Assembly: GCA_004565275.1 (NCBI GenBank)
Contig: SDOX01000016.1
Location: forward strand, 425,989-489,988
Origin: Nannochloropsis salina CCMP1776
Taxonomy: Eukaryota > Sar > Eustigmatophyceae > Eustigmatales > Monodopsidaceae
DNA: 64,000 bases
Direction of reading: 5' to 3'
Within the stretch, counting starts at the first letter, position 1. Every line of letters begins with the position of its first letter. This document shows, piece after piece, positions 21,591-31,580 of the stretch. Both the position numbers and the translations under genes were made by a program. Under the pieces are notes generated by a model that did no database searches, had not been told where the DNA came from, and saw only the letters and a program-made list of their open reading frames with translations.

Positions 21591-23102
21591 TTAAAATGAC
21601 TCCAGTAACCCCATCAGTGACAGATGCTTCAAGCCTGCCACCGCTCCTTGAAATCCAGCATTATAATCCACACTAACCTCAGTGTGCTTATAGTCCCGAC
21701 AATCGTCTAAATACGTATCCTTTTCGTCAGGCCCTCCCACGAGGGCCCCGTACAGCGTATTAGCCGAGGGCGTGGTGTCGCAAATGCAGCCATATCTTCC
21801 ACATGACGCGGCCCTGTGGTGGATTGCTTTTGGAAAGTTAGAACCAAAGCCTACCACGTACGAGAAATTTCCGTTGTCCCCCAACATGTAATGAATCTGA
21901 GAACGCGCGAACGCCCGGTACGGCCCGGGACTCAGACCCATGTCTGCCGCCAGCAGGGCCAAAAAAGCCGTGTTGGCCGCCCATCGAAGCGGGCCCCAGG
22001 TCAAGTAGTATGCCAGACCTCTGGGCGTGCGCTTGATGGCGGTCGCACTCGACGCTTGAGGCAGCCAGTCGGCCAGGTAGGACGCGAAGACCTTCGCGTG
22101 CTTCGTGTCCCTCGTCAGCTGATACAAGAGTAAGTAGACGCCCGCATCCTTGCTATCCCATCCAAAAGCCCCCATATCATCGCTTTTACTGAAAATTTCT
22201 GCTAAATTAAGGGCGTGAGACAGATACGACGCGCACCCGGTCGCTTTATAGAGCCAGGCCGCGGCCCATGCCAGCTCGTCTCTGTATCCACTCGACTCGT
22301 AGTAAGGCGACGATAAAGTAAACTTCCTCGGGTGCGCCATGGCGGCCTCGAAAAGCTGCTGCGCATGCAGCAGCAGCGTGTGGGCGTAGACTGGGTCGCG
22401 ATGCTGGAACGCCAGAAACCCGGCCGCCATCGCGGCAGCTGCGTCCGCTAGGGGTTCGGTGCCTGGGACGGAGGCGTTGACCAGCAAAGCAGGACGGGGT
22501 TTGCTCTCAAACTCCGGGCGACCCCAGTACCGATGCTCGACTTTGCCATCCCCAACTTGAACGTACAACGCGTCCGGGGCCACGTGCGCTTTAAGCAGCC
22601 AGTCAAGGGGCCATTTGACCGTCGCAAGCATATGCCCCAGTTCTCCCGCCTCCGTGTAGGCGTCCTCATATTCTAAAAGACCCCATATTAACACTGTTGT
22701 AGACGAGGCAAGAGGCCATCCAAATATGAGGTAGTCTCCCGCATCGTAGTAACCTCCACTCAATTCCACATCGCTATCGAACCCGTCCGCGATATTCGAG
22801 TCTCGCCGCCAGGGGATGCGATTGTCTGAGGGAAGCTTGCCTGCACGCTGCGCTTCATAAAACAGATTGGAGAGATATATCACCTGATTATAATTATATT
22901 TCTCGTTGGGAGCTTTCACTTTTTGCTCGGTCGTCTGGACGATACCAGCCGGGTACAGGTTTGGAGGGGAGGACGGTTTATGTCTTCTTCTTCTGCGGGC
23001 TTCGGCCAGCACGATGCCGTTTTTGCTTCCTTTTTGGTTGCATTTAATATCCCAACTCCCGCCCATCACTACCACTGCTATTGCCAATCGCAATAATTTC
23101 AT
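21591..23102 (-). CDS. Secreted GH9 endoglucanase (cellulase)
   Basis: GH9 enzymes cut beta-1,4-glucan with inversion. The 503-residue product starts at the ATG at 23102 (MKLLRLAIAVVVMGGSW), which gives a signal peptide; the frame opens seven codons earlier at a TTG. There is no intron. The catalytic (alpha/alpha)6 barrel shows GGYYDAGDYLIFGWP, where the two Asp of DAGD (about 120 and 123) hold the water. Later come MLGDNGNFSYVVGFGSNFPKAIHHRAASC with the conserved His, and DDCRDYKHTEVSVDYNAGF, which fits the GH9 second signature, with the Glu as general acid. No cellulose-binding module or membrane anchor is visible. A role in remodelling the alga's own cellulose wall is inferred. Confidence 0.93.
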   Translation of the reverse strand: MKLLRLAIAVVVMGGSWDIKCNQKGSKNGIVLAEARRRRRHKPSSPPNLYPAGIVQTTEQKVKAPNEKYNYNQVIYLSNLFYEAQRAGKLPSDNRIPWRRDSNIADGFDSDVELSGGYYDAGDYLIFGWPLASSTTVLIWGLLEYEDAYTEAGELGHMLATVKWPLDWLLKAHVAPDALYVQVGDGKVEHRYWGRPEFESKPRPALLVNASVPGTEPLADAAAAMAAGFLAFQHRDPVYAHTLLLHAQQLFEAAMAHPRKFTLSSPYYESSGYRDELAWAAAWLYKATGCASYLSHALNLAEIFSKSDDMGAFGWDSKDAGVYLLLYQLTRDTKHAKVFASYLADWLPQASSATAIKRTPRGLAYYLTWGPLRWAANTAFLALLAADMGLSPGPYRAFARSQIHYMLGDNGNFSYVVGFGSNFPKAIHHRAASCGRYGCICDTTPSANTLYGALVGGPDEKDTYLDDCRDYKHTEVSVDYNAGFQGAVAGLKHLSLMGLLESF

Positions 23103-24299
23103 CTCTTCGCCAGCCGCTGTCAAAATAGTCGGAGTCTCGGTTGCAGTTCAATTCTTCATTAGAGACCACCGAACACTTTTCCTATAATACAGGGCTAGAG
23201 AGGTATATTGTTATTTTAAATAATGAAGGTCACATGATAATTGCTTCCGTTTCGATATTTTTCCCGGGAGTAGCTCACTGCAAATGTCTCATGTATGCAT
23301 TGACATCTTCAACTTGCTTTTCGACATCAAAGGGACAGAAAATGATAACGTGCGAGTGGTTCCTATCTATTCGTTATGTTTATATGTTGTTGCAAGGCGT
23401 GAAAAAGATCGCTATTCCTGTCTTATCGTACCAGCTAGCACTTGAGGTTGCTTGGCAGTGTGTGCTCGCCTTCGCCAGAATTATAGCTGCAAGTCTCTCC
23501 ACAGCAGGCGATGACTGAGTTCGACAAACTAAAGATGCCTGAAATGCACAACAACATTGACATAGAACTTTCACGTATGATGTTCTTATTTTCAATCCAC
23601 GAAAAAACGTGTCGTATAGATTCGGCCGGCAGCACTTTACCATAGGCCCGGCAAAGTCGTGTTGACACGAGTCGAGGCTCAAGGCGACGAACGCGTCTGG
23701 GCGACATGGCAGGACGTTAAAATGACCGGCTTATGCCGTCCGCAGCCACAGCCTGCCGTCGACCTGCGCCCAGTCGCGTTTCCGTGCGTGAAGCTCGAAT
23801 CAGATTTCAGCGTCGATGGGCGCCGCGCAGTCAAGTAGCATAGCATTGGACGTAAATCGCACCACACACGTACTTATGGTACGTAGGCCGACATGGCTGA
23901 CTTCAGTTTGAAAGAACGTTCAAGTTGGGAGGGCCGACAGGTGAAAAATTGAAAATCATGCTTTTCAATAGGATAGGGAAATTTAATTCCCAAAGGCTTC
24001 ACGATTAGCGTTTTGTTCCATTTACGATATCACAGTCTCAAAATTGCGTGTGTCGAGGTGGCATCTTCCTTCTCGTTGACATGAAGTAAACCCTCCCGAG
24101 CACACATTTTTCGTCTACGAAACAAAGCAAGACACCATGTTCAATTTGGCCCACTTATTTCAACATTTACTTTAGTTGTAATTGACAAATTTGATTTGAG
24201 ATATTTTCTCGATTTAGATGAAATTGTAAGCGAAAAGGACGAGCTTCCTGTTCGTCGACGGACAAGACAATTTATCCTACGAGTACACGACACAGGCTA
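23103..24299. other. Intergenic, AT-rich, no gene recognised
   Basis: This is 1.2 kb between the GH9 start and the phosphatase 3' end, both on the minus strand. It is AT-rich, with open frames of up to 125 codons on the plus strand (23141-23518) that lack any recognisable feature. Confidence 0.4.
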
Positions 24300-25996
24300 T
24301 CATGTCGAATTTCTTGGAGGATCTGATCTATCTCCAATGCTACATCCGGTATCGATAAAGCGTGAATATCGAGACCGGGTATGGCGGACGCGGTGACTTG
24401 ATGCAACCGCCTGTCTTCTGGTGTAAACAAATAGCAATACCAATGACAGAAGGCCAATCAATCCTAAAAAGATCAGGGCTATGTTTTGGCCTCTCCCGAG
24501 TGAACCCCGGTGGTCTGTTACATAAGCTTCCCTGCTGTAGCTGGTGATCTCGACGTTGTCATAACGCCTTCGCCGAACATGGGACTGTGCCCGAGAGGAT
24601 TCCTGGCCTCGATGAGGCTCGAGCGACTCCTCATTTGAATTCCGGGTCGGACCCTTCTTGCTTTTCATAGAGTCCCCCGTCCCTCCCATTTCATCGTCCT
24701 CTATTGTGTCTGCGGGAAGGATGAGCCGCCTCTGCGATTCCTGTGTGTGCTCAAACACAACGTTCCCCTGGGCGTCAATGGCGCGAGTACACAGCTTCGA
24801 TTTCGTGATATGATGCGACATGAAACCCAGGCGCACAGCCGCCTCTTTGACATGGGCCGCTTGCGTCACATGGCCCACACTTCCTAGCTTGGCCCCGTTG
24901 CCATTCACAAAAAACTGTGTCGGGGTCACTGGGTGGTGCTGCAAGTGCTGGAGGCTGTGGTCGTGGCCAGACATGTACATGTCCACGCGATGCTTACCGA
25001 GCAGGGGCAGGAGGTGCCTCACCAGCCCTGGCGTGTCGCCGTGCTCTCCGGTCGAGAAAACAGGGTGGTGTCCGAAGACAAGGAGCCAGTCTGCCCGACT
25101 CCTTGCCAGGGCGCTTTCGAGCCAGGCGTATTGCTCGGCGCGGAGCCTGGTCGTTTCACGAGGCATGCGGAGGGCGCCGTCTGCCTCTGCTTCCTCGGGA
25201 ACCAGGAGCGGGGTGTCCAGAAATATGAAGTCAATGGTGGTGCCGTCGCTTAGAACTTCATGCAGAAGGTAGTAGGCGGCGGGGAAGATCCATCGACCAT
25301 CGACGCCGTGCGTGTCGTAGTACTCGAGCTGGGCATCCGGGTTGGTAGAGTGGTAGTCGTGATTGCCGCGGATGGGGTAAAAAGGAACAGGAAATGCCTC
25401 GGGGGTGAAAAATCCCCTGAACATCGTGTCCCAGAGTGGGTCTTCACCACTGGACACGCCATCCGGATAAAATTGGTCTGTTTGGTGTCGGTGACATGAT
25501 GAAAATTATGAGCGCACAAAAATGTTGGAATGAGCTATCAATGCTCTCCATGGCACATCAACGCGATACACGCGTTACTTATAGAAAAACTATTTTAAGA
25601 CAGATAAAACTGCCCACGTACAAAAAAGCGGGGACCTACTTACCACCGCCCAGTAACACGAACGAGGCGTTTATTGCTTCTTTCTCAAGAGCCATTCGCC
25701 TCGCCACGGCTTCTGTCTCCATATTACGGAGGCCATGATCTCCGATCTGTGTTATGGGAATATGATGCAGTGCGTTAAAAAAATACCGGTGGACTGGAGA
25801 CCTTAGAAGTTGACTTCTTCCTCCTCTATAGAGCTGGATGTCCCAGCGAGGCGCAGCAGCTGAGCTTAGAGGAGGGATGGGCATTCCATCTTACCGAGAG
25901 GAAGTTAAGGCTTGTTGACTCCGTATGTCCTCGGGCCAAGAAGAGCGCACAAATGAGAAGGTGAAGTAGTGAGAAAGTATCGAGAGATTGTCGCAT
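24300..25996 (-). CDS. Membrane-anchored purple acid phosphatase (metallophosphoesterase)
   Basis: Purple acid phosphatases release phosphate from esters using a Fe/metal pair. Three exons join in frame: 25895-25996, 25644-25746 and 24300-25477, giving 460 residues. Exon 1 (34 codons) is almost only a signal peptide with the core LLHLLICALFLA. All five metal-binding motifs are present: GDHG (36-39), GDQFY (68-72), GNHD (106-109), GHH (204-206) and GHDH (239-242). The short single-domain form resembles tartrate-resistant ACP5-type enzymes. Beyond the catalytic domain a charged stalk of about 140 residues leads to a membrane helix at about 400-421 and a basic tail. The protein should therefore face outward or the lumen as a type I protein. 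Phosphate scavenging at the cell surface is inferred. Confidence 0.92.
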
Positions 25997-26249
25997 TCCC
26001 CCCCAATGCGGCTACTCCCGCGTGAGCAATCAAGGGCAAGCAAGGCGCTGAAAGATAAAACCTGCTGGTAATTGAAAAGGTCGCGATAATGATATTTTTA
26101 GTTTTATGCTACTAAAAAATGGCCTGTGTCCTGTTCATTTGAAATACGCAATGATTTTCTAAGAGGTGCAACGAAATAGTCGTCGTTCACAGGAAGTTTG
26201 CCTTCGAGTGGTGCTAGGAAGCAGAGTACATAGGTGAGATTCGTAATAG

Positions 26250-26978
26250 ATGCAGGTACCTCTTCCATCACATCATCCCGCCTTCACTCGTACGCTCTCT
26301 TCCCTTCACCTTGTGCTTCTACAGTCTTACGCCTCCAGTACGACTATCACAGGCCAAAGAATGTGGAAGCGCGCTTCAACGATGAATAAGGCCATCGTGG
26401 TGACCAGGTGCGGCAAACTTCATATTCTCCCAGTGTTTAACCTGACTACCAAGCGTAATGTCTCGCGCAGCATCAAGGCTTTTTCCTCCTCATCTACTTC
26501 TGCCGGTGAGCAGCTTAGATGGGGCGCCATCAAAACCAAAACTGGAAGAAATAACGCCGGTTCTGGTCCCTTTGGCTCAAGTGCTAGTGGCGACACACGC
26601 TTTGTGCGACGAAAACCAGGTCAGGTCGCGCCGGAGACGATACAAGAAGTTGACTTCGGTGAAGCAACAGGTGCCCTTTTCGATCGCATTGAGAAGGGCG
26701 TGGCAGGCATGCAAGAGCTCAACGACTTCTTTGTGGTAAATCGACAAAATGAAGTCGAACTGGTGCTTGACTTGGGTCCGGGCAAGGGTGCTTTCACCTT
26801 CCAAAGAGACTGGGCTCACAATCAGCTGGTCTATCTCTCGCCAGTGTCCGGGTGCAACAAGTACGAGTACGAGCAAGCCGGAAGGAGGTGGCTGAGCATT
26901 GCCGAGGATAAGCACGATCTGACAGGCATTTTGACGCGGGACTTGATCCGGATGTGTGTAGGCTGTCCAGAACTATAA
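26250..26978 (+). CDS. Frataxin, mitochondrial iron-sulfur assembly factor
   Basis: Frataxin speeds sulfur transfer in the NFS1/ISCU complex of mitochondria. The C-terminal 110 residues of this 242-residue intronless protein match the family: an acidic first helix (EVDFGEATGALFDRIEKGVAGM), then VELVLDLGPGKGAFTFQRDW, NQLVYLSPVSGCNKYEY and KHDLTGILTRDLI. The acidic ridge that binds iron is less dense than in animals. The first 110 residues are basic, Ser-rich and lack a fold, as expected of a mitochondrial presequence. The ATG at 26250 is the first in frame. ATGs at 26361 and 26382 (MWKRAST, MNKAIVV) would also leave a presequence, so the start is uncertain. Confidence 0.9.
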   Translation: MQVPLPSHHPAFTRTLSSLHLVLLQSYASSTTITGQRMWKRASTMNKAIVVTRCGKLHILPVFNLTTKRNVSRSIKAFSSSSTSAGEQLRWGAIKTKTGRNNAGSGPFGSSASGDTRFVRRKPGQVAPETIQEVDFGEATGALFDRIEKGVAGMQELNDFFVVNRQNEVELVLDLGPGKGAFTFQRDWAHNQLVYLSPVSGCNKYEYEQAGRRWLSIAEDKHDLTGILTRDLIRMCVGCPEL

Positions 26979-27205
26979 CGATCTTAAAACTAGAGGAAGC
27001 GAAAGCGTTTGTAGTCGACATTCATGCGTTGCGTGCTTTTAAACTCTATCATAATGGGTTGCATGTCTTTGTTCATCTTAGTCTTTCCTGAAGTGCGAAG
27101 CTTTCGCCCCGCTCTGTTTGTATCACACCCACGCCTGGCCCCGTGCCCGCGTCTACCTCCGCCTTCGAGTATACACATCTTTTATGAATGAGACGCCTTG
27201 ACGAT

Positions 27206-28071
27206 CTAGGCCATAGCGATCCCAATCTCCTCGCCGCGATTCTCCCCCACGTGACGACGCGACGGGACGGCTGATGACAAGGGGTTGCTGCTGGAGGGCC
27301 CTTGTCTCCCTCCTTCCCCTGTGGCGGAGTGCAGGTGCACAGTAGTGAAGTCCTGATGGCCCGCCTCGAGGTCCGGGCAGCCTGCTTGCTGCTGCTGTTG
27401 CTGCTGGGTTGATGAGAGGTAGGACTGCTGCTGCTGTTGGAGGATGCCTATCTGTCGCTGGAGCTCCTGCTGGTTCTTCATGAGGAGGTGGGGGACCTGG
27501 GGGGGAGGAAGGAAGGAGGAGGATCAAGCCCCACAACCAGACCTGCAGCATCGGGCGCATCCAATGCACGATTCTTTTATCTTAAAATGCGTCTCCGTGG
27601 TCGTCGCTGCAACCAACCCACTGCTCCCGCGTGATAACATCCCGCACTACCTACCATCAGGACAGAAATCACAAGCTCAGTGAAGACCCGCGCGGCCATC
27701 GTGAGGAGCACGAAGAAGATGGGCGACAGCACCATGTAGAGAATTGCCAGGCCTGCTGAGCCCATGGTCATTGCCTGCACAATCGACAAGAACATTATTA
27801 CTCCAACCATACTGTAAAAGAGTACGAAGAACCATTCAATAATGGACACGCCCTGCCACTGGCCGAAACCAAAAATCCCCTTGATCGTCGCCACACGCTC
27901 TTTAGGGAGAGGCATATAATCGAATGGTGCAGCTTCCTCCACCGTTTCCGCCACCGAGGAGGTCGCAGCGGCGGCAGAGTTGCTTCCTCCTGCAGGAGTA
28001 GAGGTCTCCTCGTTCTCGTAGTGCTCTCTGTAGCGACGAGGGTTCGTGATGCGAGAGAAGAGAGATCCCAT
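27206..28071 (-). CDS. DUF4282-type membrane protein with polyGln tail
   Basis: Two exons (27655-28071 and 27206-27496) give 235 residues. After a 70-residue Ser/Ala/Glu-rich head come two membrane helices, IIEWFFVLFYSMVGVIMFLS and a second ending in FFVLLTMAARVFTELVISVL. This hairpin is the DUF4282 arrangement (FGFGQW start, RVFTELVISVL end), known from bacteria and some eukaryotes without a clear function. The tail in exon 2 is rich in Gln (LQQQQQSY, STQQQQQQQAG) and charged. The ATG at 28071 (MGSLFSR) is the first in frame. The frame is open upstream through a hydrophobic run (LILFLFLFLVTI) preceded by a possible acceptor, so a 5' exon encoding a signal sequence is possible. Confidence 0.75.
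27385..27439. repeat. CAG/CTG-type triplet runs encoding polyGln
   Basis: Two short interrupted CTG runs on the plus strand (27385-27406 and 27424-27439) read as Gln stretches in the minus-strand DUF4282 gene. Such runs vary readily in length between strains. Confidence 0.85.
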
Positions 28072-28894
28072 AGCGTCCGTGGCTGGTATGGTAACAAGGA
28101 ACAAGAAGAGAAAGAGGATGAGCTGCTTGCGATTGCCACTGCAAGTTTTCAAATTATCCCCATCTTCCAACCCCACATCTCCATCAAGGCTACGACAAGG
28201 GCATTGAAAGGCTTATTACGCGAAGTGTTCGTCGCATTTTTAATATGCATGTCCATCATGAAAGTGGGTACACGCTGCAAGACACGCGCATCATGTAGAT
28301 CCGCCAGGGCAAGAGCGTGGTGCACGAACAATAATGAAGACCGGGTCTCACGCTTTTACGTTGAGGAGCGACGTCTTGTATGTTTACGAGCAACCTCCCA
28401 CTCGAACAGCTCTTCTAGTCCGGCCTTCTTGATCCGAGCCAGACGCTGCCTGCTGTCTCCCTCTTCCTACAAGATGGTATAATGTCCACTAACCTCTCTC
28501 TAAATTCGAGAGCTGCGGAATCCTTGCGAGCGCTTTGTCGCTAGTCCGAAGATAAAAGGTGGAAATCCGAGACCTGAGCCGACGCTTTCGTGCGACCTCT
28601 GAGGGGAGCCGAGACCCTTCGCCAAGTTTTTCCTTCCGTCGAGATGGAGCGCTTTCAGGGCCGCCATAGTGACACGAAGGCAATCACTTTGCACTCATGC
28701 GAGCTGCATGTCCCTGTCGTCAATATGATCGTCTTGACGTGCGGTTTATTTGTGTGTCCGACGTGTCTGACGCATGGACCTCTTTTGCGAGGAAGCCAAG
28801 GAAGCAGTCAAAATTGTCGGTCTTCCTGTGTCCTTTTCCGTAGTACCTTTTCCTCAAACTGTTAACTCAATTTACAATGTATAGCTAAAGCAAT
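28072..28894. other. Divergent intergenic region, no gene recognised
   Basis: This lies between the DUF4282 gene (minus) and TXNDC9 (plus) and should hold both promoters. Overlapping frames at 28489-28865 have no recognisable content. Confidence 0.4.
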
Positions 28895-29629
28895 ATGGAA
28901 ACCGAGGTTTTCCAGGAAGTGGCCTCCCAGCAAATATTACAGCTTGCTCAAGAGGAAGAAGCGAAATTAGACAGGGAGATCCTGAAGCTCGAGACTCTGA
29001 ACGAGGATGATTTCGACAATCTTCGGCAGCGTCGTTTGGAGAAGCTAAAAAAAGCGGAGCAGCAGAAACACATTTACAAACAACTGGGTCACGGGGAGTA
29101 TGCTGAGCTGGCAAGTCAGCAAGAGTTTTTCGATGCGGCGAAGCACAGTCCCCGCGTAGTCTGTCATTTCTACCGACCCACTACCAAGTACTGCCAAGTG
29201 GTAGACTTTCACATGGCACGACTTGCGGTCCGACACATCGAAACTCGATTCTGCAAAATAAATGCCGAGAAGAGCCCATATCTGGTCGAGAAGCTGAATG
29301 TGTACATGATGCCCACGATTGTGTGCATCAAGGACCAAAAAACGACGCACCACATCAAGGGATTGGACGAGCTGGGGGGTACGGACGAGTTCTCCTCAGA
29401 TATGTTCGCCTACGTACTCAGCTCCCACAACGTCTTGAACTATGATGGTGGCCGGCCTGACAGCCCCACCCAGGCAGCGAAGAAGAAAGGAGTAAATTCC
29501 ATCCGCATGGCCATGACAGGCCCCGGGGGCCTCGCGCCTGGTCGACGGGGAGGAAATAGCTCCATCCGGGATGGTCTGACCGAGACGCAGTACGATAGTG
29601 ACGGGAGTGCAGAGGACGACGTTTTTTAA
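28895..29629 (+). CDS. TXNDC9: TXNDC9 (phosducin-like thioredoxin-domain protein)
   Basis: TXNDC9/PLP3-type proteins bind the CCT chaperonin and help fold tubulin and actin. The gene is a single exon, 244 residues, starting at the ATG at 28895. A helical head (ILQLAQEEEAKLDREILKLE and DDFDNLRQRRLEKLKK) precedes the family segment LGHGEYAEL. A thioredoxin fold follows, with VVCHFYRPTTKYCQVVDFHMARLA and FCKINAEKSPYLVEKLNVYMMPTIVCIKD. The catalytic CxxC is absent, with only one Cys (KYCQVVD), as in known TXNDC9, so redox activity is not expected. The acidic end (SDGSAEDDVF) is also typical. Confidence 0.95.
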   Translation: METEVFQEVASQQILQLAQEEEAKLDREILKLETLNEDDFDNLRQRRLEKLKKAEQQKHIYKQLGHGEYAELASQQEFFDAAKHSPRVVCHFYRPTTKYCQVVDFHMARLAVRHIETRFCKINAEKSPYLVEKLNVYMMPTIVCIKDQKTTHHIKGLDELGGTDEFSSDMFAYVLSSHNVLNYDGGRPDSPTQAAKKKGVNSIRMAMTGPGGLAPGRRGGNSSIRDGLTETQYDSDGSAEDDVF

Positions 29630-30015
29630 ATAGCGTTTTTCTCTTGTGTGTGCATGTACGAGGATGTTCTGGGAAGCGTCCAGGTTTAGAGGGAGGGGGA
29701 GATGGCGATGTGGCGCGGCGCATAGGAATTCGCAGTCTGTAAGAAACATCATAAATTAAGCAAGGGAAAAAAAGCACTTGCACTTTTTAGATATGAAGGG
29801 TTTCTTCTTCACCATTTATTTTATGTGCGTCGTAGGCTCTAGGAATAGTAAAGTTCTAGAGACATGCCCTATATGGGATGTAGCGGGAAAGGAGAAACGG
29901 AAGACAATTAGTGCTCTGTCGATCAGAAAATTCCAAGTCCGTCAGCTTCTGAGTGTTCAACCACAGTTTTCACAGATAATCCTTTTTAAAGCCTCGTTTT
30001 AGGGGCTCAAATTCC
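29630..30015. other. Convergent 3' intergenic region
   Basis: This lies between the ends of TXNDC9 and the UBL5-like gene. I looked here for the missing normal C-terminal exon of the UBL5-like gene and found none. Confidence 0.5.
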
Positions 30016-30527
30016 TTAAAAACACGGAGAGAGGCATCGAGGGAGAGAACGTGCCTCGCTTATTTCATAATCTGCCAACGTGATGTGGTCTTTGTACACC
30101 GTGTACCATTTTTGGATACGGATCTTTTCCGGTCGCGTTCCTAGAAGTAGACGAATGTGAGAGATTGCGCGCAGAAACACGAGTATGTGTGAGTACTTTT
30201 GCTTTTAAGCGAGCGGCCAGATGGCAGAAGTACGCAAAATCTTCACTTGCTGTGTGCCGTCACCAACAATAAGCCCGTACAGAACAAAGTATCAACCTAA
30301 CTGTTGAATGGCGTCGAGAACGATACACGAGGACGGAGCCTTTTGCACTTCTTTCCCTGAAAGTTCTTCCGGCACAGCAGGCGACTTTTCTTGCCCCTCT
30401 ACGCATCCGAGCAGCTCGTACCTGTTTGCGCAGCAACAAGCTTTTTAAGATCTCCAATTGTATCGTCCTCATTACATTTGACCCTGATTTTTTTGCCCAG
30501 ACGATCATTCAGAATGACCTCGATCAT
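30016..30527 (-). CDS. UBL5: UBL5/HUB1 ubiquitin-like splicing modifier with divergent C-terminus
   Basis: UBL5 (Hub1) binds spliceosome proteins such as Snu66 without conjugation. Exon 1 (30422-30527) reads [20 protein letters not shown] and [16 protein letters not shown], near-identical to human. Exon 2 (30016-30140) continues [20 protein letters not shown] and LADYEI, again as expected. The intron is 281 nt with donor GTACGA and acceptor CTTCTAG. The total of 76 residues is close to the family's 73. The last stretch is odd: after DYEI the family has a DGMNLELYYQ-type end, here replaced by [15 protein letters not shown] found no donor after DYEI and no exon with the normal ending. It is either a truly diverged tail or a sequence or splicing problem. 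Confidence 0.85.
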
Positions 30528-31005
30528 CGTCACCACCTGTGTGGTTGGAGTGGGGAGGTCATATTGAGGATCGATGGCAAATTCGAGCACGCGCACAGAG
30601 GGTGACAAGCATCCAAAACGCGCTTCGGCTTCCTCAGAAATGGTATAGAAGAATCCCTTCTTATGAGCGCCGCTTCAGATGAGATGAGATGGTAAAGAGA
30701 AGACGGTCATCATATTGTTCCATCCACTGCGGTGATGGCGTCATTTCCCTTATGCGCGGTGAAATCACCGTCTTTTGCAAACCATTCTATCAAGGCATCA
30801 AGCACACGTAGACAACCGAAAATATTCTCTAATAAGGCACAATCCTTTTTGTCTCCTATCCAGGAAGCGGCCAAGGAGTGCTCTTCTTGCACGATTCAGC
30901 TTTTGGTGCTCTCGAAGGCGTACACCCTGGGCAGCAGCGCGCAGATCTGTATGTCTTGTATCCAAAGATAATTTGTTATCTGCCGTACCTCACAGGAACA
31001 ATACC
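30528..31005. other. Divergent region upstream of UBL5-like and AGTRAP-like genes
   Basis: This holds both promoters. A plus-strand frame open from 30775 runs into the AGTRAP-like gene but starts at a non-ATG codon and has no domain before 31006. Confidence 0.4.
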
Positions 31006-31425
31006 ATGGCCGGCGACTGGGGGATGACCGTTCTCAAGCTGAGTTTGATAAGTGTCGCTTTGACGCTTCTAGCCAGCATGGGATCGCAGCCTTCATACAA
31101 CTTTCCTATTGCCTTATTAGGCGTATGGGTGCCTCACATCCCGAAACCGTTTTTGACTTCCCTTTTATTCGTTCTCCTCCCTGTCGCTATGCTTCTTGAC
31201 ATACTTTGGGCGAGCCTTTACGGCCCATATCTTAACAGCGGGGCACCTCTCCTCGCTTTGATATTGACCGTCTTGAATCTGTTTCTGAAAGTTCCCTGGT
31301 CGTACGCGGCCTGGGAGCTGATGAACGAGACCGGAGGGAATCCAATGGTCCTTATCACTCCAGAACTCGCGATTGGAGGCGCAGGATTGGGGGATGGCTC
31401 GCATGAACGAATCAATGACATCTAA
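31006..31425 (+). CDS. AGTRAP-like four-helix membrane protein
   Basis: This is a 139-residue protein starting at the ATG at 31006. It has four hydrophobic helices: LKLSLISVALTLLAS, NFPIALLGVWV, FLTSLLFVLLPVAMLLDILW and LLALILTVLNLFLKVPWSYA. The order and the conserved pieces (NF.I..LGVW, a LD.... helix end followed by a Tyr-Gly-Pro turn, then a helix ending LK.P and an ...E.GG motif) follow AGTRAP, the angiotensin II receptor-associated protein family. That family sits in endomembranes, and outside animals no receptor role is known. The acidic/Gly end shows no retention signal. The assignment rests on pattern only. Confidence 0.65.
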   Translation: MAGDWGMTVLKLSLISVALTLLASMGSQPSYNFPIALLGVWVPHIPKPFLTSLLFVLLPVAMLLDILWASLYGPYLNSGAPLLALILTVLNLFLKVPWSYAAWELMNETGGNPMVLITPELAIGGAGLGDGSHERINDI

Positions 31426-31580
31426 GTGTAAAGTACGCCGCAGAATGGTGGTCAGATGAAGCAAACACAGCAAACCTCTTGGTCTCAGAGCGTATTCAGT
31501 CGACCGTTGACAAAGGATTTTCAATTTCATTTCAAGGTTATTCTTTCATGGGTCATCGGGAATCTCGCCGTCAAAATCCG

